Assembly: GCA_023382055.1 (NCBI GenBank)
Contig: JAMCQN010000165.1
Location: 1 to 33,149 of the forward strand
DNA: 33,149 nucleotides
Direction: 5' to 3'
Source: Chloroflexota bacterium
GTDB lineage: Bacteria > Chloroflexota > Anaerolineae > J036 > Brachytrichaceae
The position numbers and the translations under genes were made by a program. Positions 17,415 through 23,630 of this stretch are shown here, piece after piece (the stretch's first letter is position 1; every line of letters starts with the position of its first letter). Under the pieces are notes generated by a model. That model was not told the DNA's origin. It saw only the letters and a program-made list of their open reading frames with translations, and ran no database searches.

Positions 17415-17936
17415 ATGAGCCAACGAAACCAGATATCCAGACGCCAAACTCCCCCACGCAAAAAAAGCAGAGGTTTTTTCTGGGCCATCATGGCGCTGGG
17501 CGGCGTCGTGGCAGTCGCACTGGCCAGTTTCCTCGTGTGGTCACTGGCTACCGGGGAACTGGAGAACAACAACGGTCAAGCCGCCACGCCCGAGGTGACC
17601 GGCGCGCCGAAGCTGAAGGCGGATCGCGACGTCATCGAGATGGGCGATATCAAGCTTGGGAAAACGGTGCAAACCGAGTTTGCGTTGTCGAACGTTGGGG
17701 ATCGGCCATTGCAGATAACCGACAAACCATTCATAGAAGTCCTGGAGGGGTGCTGACCGCCCAATCCAGTCATCAGTTTGATGACCCTCAAACCCGGCCA
17801 GACGACGACGCTCTCGATGCAGTTCATGATGCATGGCGATATGGGCGGGAAGCATCATTTCCGCGTGCATGTCAAGACGAATGACCCAACCCAACAGGAA
17901 AGGACGTTTGACGTGATCTCGAACTGGGTTCCGTAA
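17415..17936 (+). CDS. Membrane-anchored DUF1573-like protein with in-frame TGA, candidate selenoprotein (Sec114)
   Basis: A conventional reading ends at TGA 17754-17756 after 113 residues (EVLEGC). The same frame then continues for 59 codons to TAA 17934-17936, with sensible protein: PPNPVISLMTLKPGQTTTL, then MQFMMHGDMGGKHHF, RVHVKTNDP and a final NWVP. The whole reads as an N-terminal helix (about 21-46) and an extracytoplasmic Ig-like domain of DUF1573 type, where LKPG plus a following strand are typical. The TGA falls in GC-U-PP, where relatives that I recall have CC. A SECIS-like hairpin follows (separate entry). Last gene of the PCYCGC/CuA operon; the His/Met cluster points to metal binding. 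Alternatives are a TGC-to-TGA nonsense mutation or a sequencing error. Start 17415 lacks a close ribosome-binding site; GGAGG is 14 bases away. Confidence 0.75.
17754..17785 (+). promoter_or_regulatory. Candidate bacterial SECIS element following the in-frame TGA
   Basis: After TGA (17754-17756) and 12 spacer bases, GTCATC (17769-17774) pairs perfectly with GATGAC (17780-17785) around loop AGTTT. The loop is 18 bases past the TGA, and G is its second base, followed by U. Bacterial SECIS hairpins are known to lie just downstream of UGA with a small GU-containing apical loop, so spacing, stem and loop all suit. GAGGG at 17745-17749 could pair with CCCTC at 17785-17789 as a lower stem. The bases are coding, so chance pairing is not excluded. 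Confidence 0.6.
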
Positions 17937-17946
17937 CCGACATCAG

Positions 17947-17987
17947 GCAGCGCGGGTGCATGTCGTACGAGCATGCGCCCGCGCTGC
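17947..17987. terminator. Long hairpin between convergent operons
   Basis: A stem of about 16 bp with one G:T mismatch (GCAGCGCGGGTGCATG against GCATGCGCCCGCGCTGC) and an 8-base loop, 10 bases past the TAA of the candidate selenoprotein gene. It sits where the plus-strand operon and the minus-strand thioredoxin operon converge, so it probably ends transcription; no T-run follows. Confidence 0.55.
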
Positions 17988-18015
17988 ACTTCCTGATTGA
18001 AGGCGTGTCTTGACG

Positions 18016-18034
18016 CCGGCGGGCAAACCGCCGG
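18016..18034 (-). terminator. GC-rich hairpin downstream of the ResA-like gene
   Basis: CCGGCGG-GCAAA-CCGCCGG, a perfect 7-bp stem with 5-base loop, 17 bases past the stop of the minus-strand gene ending at 18052. Likely the terminator of that operon, though without a T-run. Confidence 0.45.
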
Positions 18035-18051
18035 TCCACAGATCGCTCACT

Positions 18052-18753
18052 TCACCAGGGTTTTGTCAGTCCCAAACCTTCCAGCATAGTCGCGCGATCC
18101 ATCTGCCCTACGACGAAGTCGCGGATGACGCCATTGGGATCGATAAAGAATGACGTGGGGAGCCCCGGCACGTGATAGGCTGCCATAGCATCGCCTTTCT
18201 CGTCCATTGGGATCGGAAACGTCAGTTTGAACTCATTCACATAGGCTTGCGCGGCAGCAAGAGTATCCTGCGGCGTGATGTTGACGCCAAGAACGACCAA
18301 CCCCCGATCGGCGTATTCCACATACACCTTTTGCAGTTCGGGCGCTTCGGCGCGGCAGGCGACACACCACGACGCCCAGAAGTTGATCATTACCGGATGA
18401 CCGCGTAGCGCGTTGAGCGTGACGGTGACGCCATCGATCGTCCGCAGCGTGAAGTCCGGCGCGAGCGAACCCACCTTCGGCATCTGGCGGACGATCTCAA
18501 CCGGATCCGGTTTTGTGTTTGCAGCGTCGCCCTCATTATGATCCAGCGGCAGACCAGATGGCGTGCTCGGCGTGGGTTCGCCAGCCAGTCTGAGCACGCG
18601 CGGCGTGGACATGAACTGTAGCACACTGGGCCTGCCCGTCGCTGTGGGAACCGGGAGTGGGTCTGTACTATTCTGTTGTTTTCCTGCACATGCGGTTATA
18701 AGCAGGCTACATAGCAGGACTGCCGGAGGCAACTTGCGCAACATGCCGGCCAT
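18052..18753 (-). CDS. ResA/TlpA-like thioredoxin lipoprotein
   Basis: 233 residues from ATG 18753; ATG 18744 is an alternative. The longer open frame upstream is the antisense of nothing useful and overlaps the preceding gene. Lipobox LITAC (Cys22), then a low-complexity linker (25-85) and a thioredoxin domain with GSLAPDFTLRTIDG and active site WASWC130-VAC133, followed by GLVVLGVNI and PGLPTSFFIDPNG (the cis-Pro loop). Such proteins reduce or oxidise disulfides outside the membrane, often maturing cytochromes c or copper sites, which fits the CuA-cytochrome c gene on the other side of the terminators. The start directly follows the stop of the upstream TlpA gene (TAG-A-ATG), so the two are translationally coupled. 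Confidence 0.9.
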   Translation of the reverse strand: MAGMLRKLPPAVLLCSLLITACAGKQQNSTDPLPVPTATGRPSVLQFMSTPRVLRLAGEPTPSTPSGLPLDHNEGDAANTKPDPVEIVRQMPKVGSLAPDFTLRTIDGVTVTLNALRGHPVMINFWASWCVACRAEAPELQKVYVEYADRGLVVLGVNITPQDTLAAAQAYVNEFKLTFPIPMDEKGDAMAAYHVPGLPTSFFIDPNGVIRDFVVGQMDRATMLEGLGLTKPW

Positions 18754-18754
18754 T

Positions 18755-19315
18755 CTACTCGGCGAGAAGTGGTTCGATCGCCGCGCCGAGTTCCGCCTCG
18801 CTGACCCGCTGGATGGCGACGTAACGGATCTTACCGGTTTTATCGACGACGAAGGTCTCCGGCACGCCCGTGATGCGGTAAGCGCGCGCAATGCCCTGCT
18901 GCAGATCGGCTCCGACCGGGTAGGTGGTCTCATACTCGCGCAAGTAGGCCAGAGCCGCCGGTTCCGTGTCAAGGTAATCTACGCCCAGCAAGACCACCCC
19001 GCGATCTTTGTAACGCCGGTAAGTCGCCTCCAGGCCGGGCGCTTCCTTGCGGCATTCAGTGCACCACGAGGCCCAGAAGTTGATGACGACCACTTTGCCC
19101 CGCAGATCGGACAGGCGAACTGCCTCGCTAAGTCCGCCGCGATAGTTTGCGTAAAGCGGCATGCTGAAGTCTGGAGCCGCTGCGCCGACCTTAGGGCGGT
19201 TGCCCTGTTGCGATGCCAGAAGCATGCCAACGCCGAACACGCCGGCAAAGGCGGCAATGACCACAGCGCCAGCCAGGATGACGATCAGCCTGCCATTCCG
19301 CTTATCTGTTGACAT
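18755..19315 (-). CDS. TlpA-family membrane-anchored thioredoxin
   Basis: 186 residues. A hydrophobic anchor lies at 9-34, then a thioredoxin fold beginning GAAAPDFSMP with active site WASWC85-TEC88, GVVLLGVDY and a cis-Pro loop GVPETFVVDKTG. Faces outside and exchanges thiols and disulfides, probably for cytochrome c or copper-site assembly. It is directly followed by a second, lipid-anchored thioredoxin with CVAC instead of CTEC, a pair that may act in series. Upstream is the second DUF2085 gene (33 bases away, same strand). Confidence 0.92.
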   Translation of the reverse strand: MSTDKRNGRLIVILAGAVVIAAFAGVFGVGMLLASQQGNRPKVGAAAPDFSMPLYANYRGGLSEAVRLSDLRGKVVVINFWASWCTECRKEAPGLEATYRRYKDRGVVLLGVDYLDTEPAALAYLREYETTYPVGADLQQGIARAYRITGVPETFVVDKTGKIRYVAIQRVSEAELGAAIEPLLAE

Positions 19316-19348
19316 AGATCAACCTCAACCCTAGTCTCCTGCATTCTG

Positions 19349-20164
19349 TTAACCGAGCGGGCCCGGGCCAAATATCGCCAGGCGTGCCACAGCCAACGCC
19401 GTTATGAACACCGCAACCACAATGAATCCGCCGGCGATGTAGCCAACCACCGCGCGCATTTTTGTGAAGCTGCCTGCACGACCGGTGATTAATGTCAATA
19501 GCAGTGTCATCAGTGCGGTCATGATGATCACGATTGCGATGCTGTTGAATAATGACAGGGGCAGGAATGCAGGGGACCAATCGGCCAGCGTAACGACGTA
19601 TAGAAGCGCCTGCACCAATGCCAAACCGACAACGTCCTTCCAATCCTTAAGCAGGTGGTCTTCAGTATGCGGTTGTTGCCACAATGACAGGTTTGCGAGT
19701 GGCACAAGCACCATGGCTATACCGACACCCGAAGCCAGCCCGGTGCTGAGTCGCAGAACCAGATTTGGCGTGTAGAGATGGCTGATGCCCATGTCGTACA
19801 GCAACGCCTGTATGCCGTCGAATGCCATCACGCCAAACAACGCGACGCAGACAACGAGACGCCAGCCGCGCGGCATGGCTGCGGCGTCCAATCGCCTGCG
19901 TGCTGCGAAATATACCAGCGCCAGCAGCGCTCCGCCGAACATGCCAAACATGCGCGCCTCGATGGGCATTTGCCGGCCGCCGATGAAGATGCTGTGCGCG
20001 GGGCGCTGTGGGCAGAATGGCGACGCGATCAGGAAGAATTTCTGCACCCACGGCAGCGGCCATAATGCGAACAACACGAGGATATTCATCGCAACGAGCA
20101 CGGCGATCAGCGTACCGATAGGAAATGGCTGTTCAACTTTCTGGGCATGTTCTGTTTTTACCAC
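19349..20164 (-). CDS. Second DUF2085-like multipass membrane protein
   Basis: 271 residues with about seven hydrophobic helices. CPQRPAHSIFIGGRQMPIEAR followed by MFGMFGG matches the DUF2085 signature (C-x-x-x-P-x-H-S ... P-x-x-A-R-x-x-G), so it is a distant relative of the protein at 6583-7290. Start is a GTG at 20164; GAGGTGAG lies 12 bases upstream. Function unknown. It sits between DUF1405 and TlpA genes in the second minus-strand operon; co-occurrence of DUF2085 with thioredoxins and copper genes on both sides of this block points to an envelope role connected to metal or thiol chemistry (inference). Confidence 0.75.
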   Translation of the reverse strand: MVKTEHAQKVEQPFPIGTLIAVLVAMNILVLFALWPLPWVQKFFLIASPFCPQRPAHSIFIGGRQMPIEARMFGMFGGALLALVYFAARRRLDAAAMPRGWRLVVCVALFGVMAFDGIQALLYDMGISHLYTPNLVLRLSTGLASGVGIAMVLVPLANLSLWQQPHTEDHLLKDWKDVVGLALVQALLYVVTLADWSPAFLPLSLFNSIAIVIIMTALMTLLLTLITGRAGSFTKMRAVVGYIAGGFIVVAVFITALAVARLAIFGPGPLG

Positions 20165-20211
20165 GCTATATATGTTCTCACCTCATCTTGGAATGCTCAC
20201 GTCCCTGTCAT

Positions 20212-20895
20212 TCAACGACTCAGCGTGACTGATTGTGTTGCGAGTCGATTCGTTTTCACCGTGCGCTTGTAAACCAGAGATTGTATGAAGAGCGACGCGC
20301 TCAGCAGCCATGTCATCAAAATGGCGTAGATCATCATAACCGGAACAAGGCTCGTACCAAGGGGCAGCGGCGGATACCAGCCGTAACCCTCACGACCGGG
20401 AGCGATGGGCGCGTAATCGACGATATCGTGAAGAATCATCCATGCAAACACGACCAGGGTGTTGCGCAGATTGGATCGATCCAGATACTGGAACAGTAGC
20501 AACCCCTCTATGGCCATTCCAAAGTGCGTGGCGAACATGAGCAGCGATACCGGGTTGAAATCCCCCGTGCGCGCCCAGTACAAAGTCCAGTACAGCATCG
20601 TCCATGTCCCGTACTTCACGTTGTAGACGATGGCGAAGCGGTTCAACAGGTCACTCGGTCTGCGGAAATTCAGCAGGATCAGTGCAGCTCCGAACAACAG
20701 GGTAGACAGTGGGGAGTCCGGGATGAACGGGTAAGCCCACAGCGGCGGATTGCTGGCGCGGATGAAGTCGCCGTACCAGAACACAGCGCCAATGGCGAAT
20801 CCGGCGATGTTCAAGCCTGCCAGGCCGTAGGCAAGCAGCGGCGTATGAACGGTGACGTCGCTCCAGGTGCGAATGATGTCTCTTGTCGCGTTCAT
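20212..20895 (-). CDS. DUF1405-family membrane protein
   Basis: 227 residues, six to seven hydrophobic helices. GLNIAGFAIGAVFWYGD, LWAYPFIPDSPLSTLLFG, FAIVYNVKYGTWTMLYW and the NPV/THFGMAIEG region fit the DUF1405 family (YpjA-like). Function unknown. The start ATG overlaps the stop of the short RSFDL-family ORF (ATGA at 20895-20892), so translation is coupled. A 47-base gap separates it from the downstream DUF2085 gene. Confidence 0.8.
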   Translation of the reverse strand: MNATRDIIRTWSDVTVHTPLLAYGLAGLNIAGFAIGAVFWYGDFIRASNPPLWAYPFIPDSPLSTLLFGAALILLNFRRPSDLLNRFAIVYNVKYGTWTMLYWTLYWARTGDFNPVSLLMFATHFGMAIEGLLLFQYLDRSNLRNTLVVFAWMILHDIVDYAPIAPGREGYGWYPPLPLGTSLVPVMMIYAILMTWLLSASLFIQSLVYKRTVKTNRLATQSVTLSR

Positions 20896-21047
20896 TTGAA
20901 CAGGTGGGTTATTTTGACCGGTTCATGCGTTGCCGAGTTCAACGGCAGGTCAAAGCTGCGCAGCGTGTGGCGCCCGCATCGGGCGAGGACGGACTCCAGA
21001 GCGACAGTCAGATGGATGCACTCCGCTTTAATGTCAACGGTTTCCAC
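20892..21047 (-). CDS. Short RSFDL-family protein, paralogue of the 8452-8829 product
   Basis: 51 residues from GTG 21047 to TGA 20894-20892. Aligned from the first residue it matches the N-terminal part of the longer protein at 8829: ALESVLARCGRHTLRSFDL here against ALEQVLPRHGYRTMRSFDL there, including VETVDIKAE against METTELNVE. The Cys-rich second half (CQCGCGYTVLLVF in the longer one) is missing; instead the protein ends after a few residues (VKITHLFK) with a TGA that overlaps the ATG of the DUF1405 gene. It may be a natural short form or a truncated paralogue kept as a translational leader. Too short for automatic calls; the alignment with the longer protein is the main support. Confidence 0.6.
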   Translation of the reverse strand: METVDIKAECIHLTVALESVLARCGRHTLRSFDLPLNSATHEPVKITHLFK

Positions 21048-21172
21048 GAGCACAAGATACGAGTTCGGGGAGTATTTGTGAACACGCCATTCTGCCTACT
21101 CACCAGCAAGTGATTTAACGCTGGTAATGGCATGGTGCGGCTCATAAACTGGACCGGTACACATAAGGCGAG

Positions 21173-21673
21173 ATGAACACGATATCCAATCGATCACGTT
21201 GGTTATGGCCCGTCGGATCTGGTTTGGCAGGCGCCATCTTCCTGACCGCCGTATACCTCGCCATTGTTTCCCTGGCAGAAAGCCCGAAACATGCAGTTGA
21301 GTTGTTCTGGCAGGACCGGTTCATTGTGACCCCCATTATTGCGGGCTTTGGCGTACAGGTAGCGCTCTACACAATCTTGAAGAAGCGGCTATTCGTCCCC
21401 GTGTCGAGCACCGGAGCAAGCGGTCCACTCGTGGGAGCCGGGGGCGCAACATCGGGAGTGGCGATGATTGCATGCTGTGTGCATCATGTGGCAGACGTAC
21501 TGCCCATCCTGGGCTTGACGGCCGCCACCGCGTTTCTTGCTCAATATCGCATCGTCTTCATGTTGGCGGGTCTTACCACCACCGTCATTGGCATCATGGT
21601 CATGCTCATTATCATTCTTAAGGAACGCAGGCGAGCTATCCAACGACTGCAGCCAGCGTTGGAGGCTCTATGA
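21173..21673 (+). CDS. Small membrane protein with conserved CCVHH motif, possible metal transporter
   Basis: 166 residues, four hydrophobic helices (about 13-33, 52-70, 88-125, 128-155). Start ATG 21173 follows AAGGCGAG. The third region reads GAGGATSGVAMIACCVHHV followed by ADVLPILGL: a Gly-rich run, then two Cys and two His inside the membrane, reminiscent of mercuric or copper carrier proteins, although I cannot assign a named family. It overlaps the next lipoprotein gene by 4 bases (ATGA) and heads a three-gene plus-strand unit. The job suggested is transport or relay of a soft metal. Confidence 0.75.
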   Translation: MNTISNRSRWLWPVGSGLAGAIFLTAVYLAIVSLAESPKHAVELFWQDRFIVTPIIAGFGVQVALYTILKKRLFVPVSSTGASGPLVGAGGATSGVAMIACCVHHVADVLPILGLTAATAFLAQYRIVFMLAGLTTTVIGIMVMLIIILKERRRAIQRLQPALEAL

Positions 21674-22182
21674 GAACGATCCACTTATTATCTGCATTGG
21701 CATTCGGTCTGGCGGTGAGTGCTTGTGCGCCAACCACAATCACGTCCACTGCCCCAACTACCCGGTCTGTAGCGGCCACTGCGCAACCGACCCAGACGGC
21801 ACAGACTCAGCAATCCTCCGTGCCTGCGGGTGGTTCAGCGGATTTAGCACGGACCGACACACAGGGCGCCGTACAGTTTAAGGTCACGCCATTGAATCTT
21901 GTGAATCCCGGTGAAACGCTCGACTTCGAAGTCGATATGAACACCCACTCCGTGGACCTGGGGATGAACCTGGCTGACCTGGCTTCATTGGCCACGGACA
22001 ACGGCCGTAAAGTCATTGCACAGAAATGGGAGGCGCCAGGAGGCGGCCACCACGTCGCAGGCAAGTTACATTTCCCGACGACTGTTGATGGCACACCCCT
22101 TCTCAAGGGCGCGACTGAATTGACGTTGTCGCTGCGAAACATCGATGTGCCGGAACGTGTGTTCACATGGGAGCTGAAATAG
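21670..22182 (+). CDS. Secreted lipoprotein of unknown family
   Basis: 170 residues. Signal peptide with lipobox VSAC (Cys19), a Thr/Ala/Gln-rich linker to about residue 60, then a beta-rich domain: VQFKVTPLNLVNPGETLDF, VDMNTHSVDLGMNLADLASL, then GGGHHVAGKLHFP and a final IDVPERVFTWELK. The NTHSVDL...GGGHHV parts give conserved His that could be metal ligands. I recognise this pattern from uncharacterised proteins but know no function. It shares a 4-base overlap with the CCVHH membrane protein gene, so the two probably work together. Confidence 0.75.
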   Translation: MRTIHLLSALAFGLAVSACAPTTITSTAPTTRSVAATAQPTQTAQTQQSSVPAGGSADLARTDTQGAVQFKVTPLNLVNPGETLDFEVDMNTHSVDLGMNLADLASLATDNGRKVIAQKWEAPGGGHHVAGKLHFPTTVDGTPLLKGATELTLSLRNIDVPERVFTWELK

Positions 22183-22248
22183 CGTCGATAGTACGTTCAG
22201 TCCCGCAATGGCCCGACGTTTTATGTGTCACGAGGAGACAAAGAATAA

Positions 22249-22500
22249 ATGAATAAGAAGCATGCCCTCATCATGGTTGTTTGCTGTCTGATACCAATTG
22301 CGGCGTTCACGATGATAGCGGTTTTCAAAATACCCGTGAGTGGTTTGGTTTCGATTGGTCTGATTCTGCTCTGCCCAATCTCTCACTTGGTAATGATGAA
22401 ATTCATGATGCCTGGGCATGAAGGAAACCATGGTGAAGCGCAGCAATCCGTTGGCGATGAGAAGGCGATCAGCCAACCGTCGGCCCACGTTGGGCATTAA
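22249..22500 (+). CDS. Small DUF2933-like membrane protein with His/Met tail
   Basis: 83 residues: two hydrophobic helices (about 7-26, 30-48) followed by MMKFMMPGHEGNHGEAQ and an end in HVGH. GAGGAG is 11 bases upstream of ATG 22249. The form (two helices, LLCPISHLVMM, then a His/Met tail) resembles the small DUF2933-type proteins often found in copper or heavy-metal loci. Function unknown; possibly a small membrane metal-binding partner of the two genes upstream. A terminator hairpin follows. Confidence 0.7.
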   Translation: MNKKHALIMVVCCLIPIAAFTMIAVFKIPVSGLVSIGLILLCPISHLVMMKFMMPGHEGNHGEAQQSVGDEKAISQPSAHVGH

Positions 22501-22526
22501 CGATGTTTGCCTGTGTGGACGATATC

Positions 22527-22560
22527 AAAAAAGGCAGGCCGATTTCCCATCGCCTGCCTT
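22527..22560 (-). terminator. Rho-independent terminator between convergent genes
   Basis: A 9-bp stem AAGGCAGGC / GCCTGCCTT with a 12-base loop; on the minus strand it is followed by a run of six T (the AAAAAA at 22527-22532 on the plus strand). It ends the glutathione peroxidase transcript and may also stop the plus-strand unit. Confidence 0.8.
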
Positions 22561-22586
22561 AGCTGACAGCCCTATCCAGATTGGGT

Positions 22587-23069
22587 TTATGCCTTCAGCG
22601 CCTGCTCGATCTTCGACACCACGCTCGGATCCTCGGGCTTCGTCCTGGGCGTAAAACGCGCCTGCACCGTGCCGTCTTTGCCGACCAGGAATTTCTCGAA
22701 GTTCCAACTGATATCGCCGGCCGGTTCGGTCTTCGTCAGCTTTGCGTACAGCGGCGCCTGACCGGGCCCTTTGACCTCCAGCTTGTTGAAGATCGGAAAG
22801 GTCACGCCATAGTTCGTCGTACAGAAATTCTGGATTTCCTCCATCGTGCCGGGTTCCTGGCCGCCGAACTGGTTACAGGGAAATCCCAGCACCTGCAGGC
22901 CTTGATCCTTGTACTTCTCATAGAGCTTCTCAAGCCCGGCATACTGCGGAGTGTTGCCGCACCTGGACGCCACATTGACGATCAACAACACATTGCCTTT
23001 GAAATCATTCAGGGATTTCTCTTTCCCGTCCGCAGTCAGCACCATTGTATTCAATACATCACTACTCAT
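22587..23069 (-). CDS. Glutathione peroxidase family thiol peroxidase (Cys type)
   Basis: 160 residues, usual length. GGAGGTGA precedes ATG 23069. Peroxidatic Cys37 (NVASRCGNTPQY) takes the place of Sec found in some relatives; Gln71 (FPCNQFGGQEPG) and Trp122-Asn123 (SWNF) complete the tetrad; Cys65 or Cys83 could be the resolving Cys, making it probably thioredoxin-dependent. Cytoplasmic reduction of hydroperoxides, fitting oxidative damage from copper. Last gene of the accessory block, with its own strong terminator. That this enzyme uses Cys shows that Sec use, if real at 17754, is not general in such proteins here. Confidence 0.96.
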   Translation of the reverse strand: MSSDVLNTMVLTADGKEKSLNDFKGNVLLIVNVASRCGNTPQYAGLEKLYEKYKDQGLQVLGFPCNQFGGQEPGTMEEIQNFCTTNYGVTFPIFNKLEVKGPGQAPLYAKLTKTEPAGDISWNFEKFLVGKDGTVQARFTPRTKPEDPSVVSKIEQALKA

Positions 23070-23342
23070 CTCGTTTCACCTCCGATAAACTTCGCAAAAC
23101 AGGATTACAACACGCCTTGCTTAACGCGCGGTGAGAGCCAGCCCCACCGCCGTTATGCTACATCTGCCATAGAATCGATGATAACCCACATGCACGGACG
23201 CCGCTGGATAATAAGGGAAATCGCATGAATCTATATGCCATCAAGCTGCCGAAGCAGCGACCGCACGCATCGCCTGGCGACAATCGCGTGTCTTCTCAAG
23301 ATGCGTCAACTTGCGGGCATAGGAGGGTCAACGTCCAGCCAA
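23070..23342. other. Intergenic region at the right edge of the accessory block
   Basis: About 270 bases without a confident gene. A short frame beginning MNLYAIKLP at 23224 on the plus strand stops after about 41 codons and may be part of the decayed gene that follows. The minus strand should hold the peroxidase promoter (TTGTAA near 23106 is a weak -35 candidate). Confidence 0.4.
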
Positions 23343-23591
23343 TGGCCTGAGCAGGTCTACCGCCGTTATTCGGTCGATGTGCATATCCCCGATTGGGACC
23401 CGCTGCTTCTGGCAAACTTCGATGCGGCGCAGTATGTGGGCGACATCGCGCGCGGCGGTGCGCAATCGCTGCTGCAATATACCAACTCGCGCGTGGGGCT
23501 ATGCCTGTGGAATGCGCAAGTCGGCCCGCGCCACGCCAATATGCCGCAGGGGCGCGATTTCTTCGGCGAAGTGGTCGGCGAGTGCCGGCGA
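23343..23591 (+). pseudogene. N-terminal fragment of a glycosidase-like (TIM-barrel) protein
   Basis: About 83 codons read WPEQVYRRYSVDVHIPDWDP, then FDAAQYVGDIARGGAQSLL, QYTNSRVGLCLWNAQVG, and GRDFFGEVVGECRR. This looks like the beginning of a fucosidase or beta-galactosidase-type family (a drawn-up start with HIPDWDP, then a helix-strand of a TIM barrel), but it breaks off after about 85 residues where several hundred more would be expected. The frame runs into the creatininase-family gene only by chance. No start codon with ribosome-binding site was found for it. A relic at the boundary of the block. Confidence 0.6.
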
Positions 23592-23630
23592 TCGACCCGA
23601 CATGAAGCCGGCTACCAAAAGAGAGGATTT

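Noticed and set aside
17415-17756. A simple 113-residue protein ending at the TGA
   Set aside because: It would lack half of the Ig-like domain, while the same frame continues with matching protein; kept as the conservative alternative.
17009-17884. Plus-strand open frame of 291 codons spanning the cytochrome and DUF1573-like genes
   Set aside because: It uses another frame than two strongly supported genes, and its Arg/Gly-rich translation has no motifs.
22587-23069. Selenocysteine in the glutathione peroxidase
   Set aside because: The catalytic position is encoded by a Cys codon (residue 37), with no in-frame TGA.
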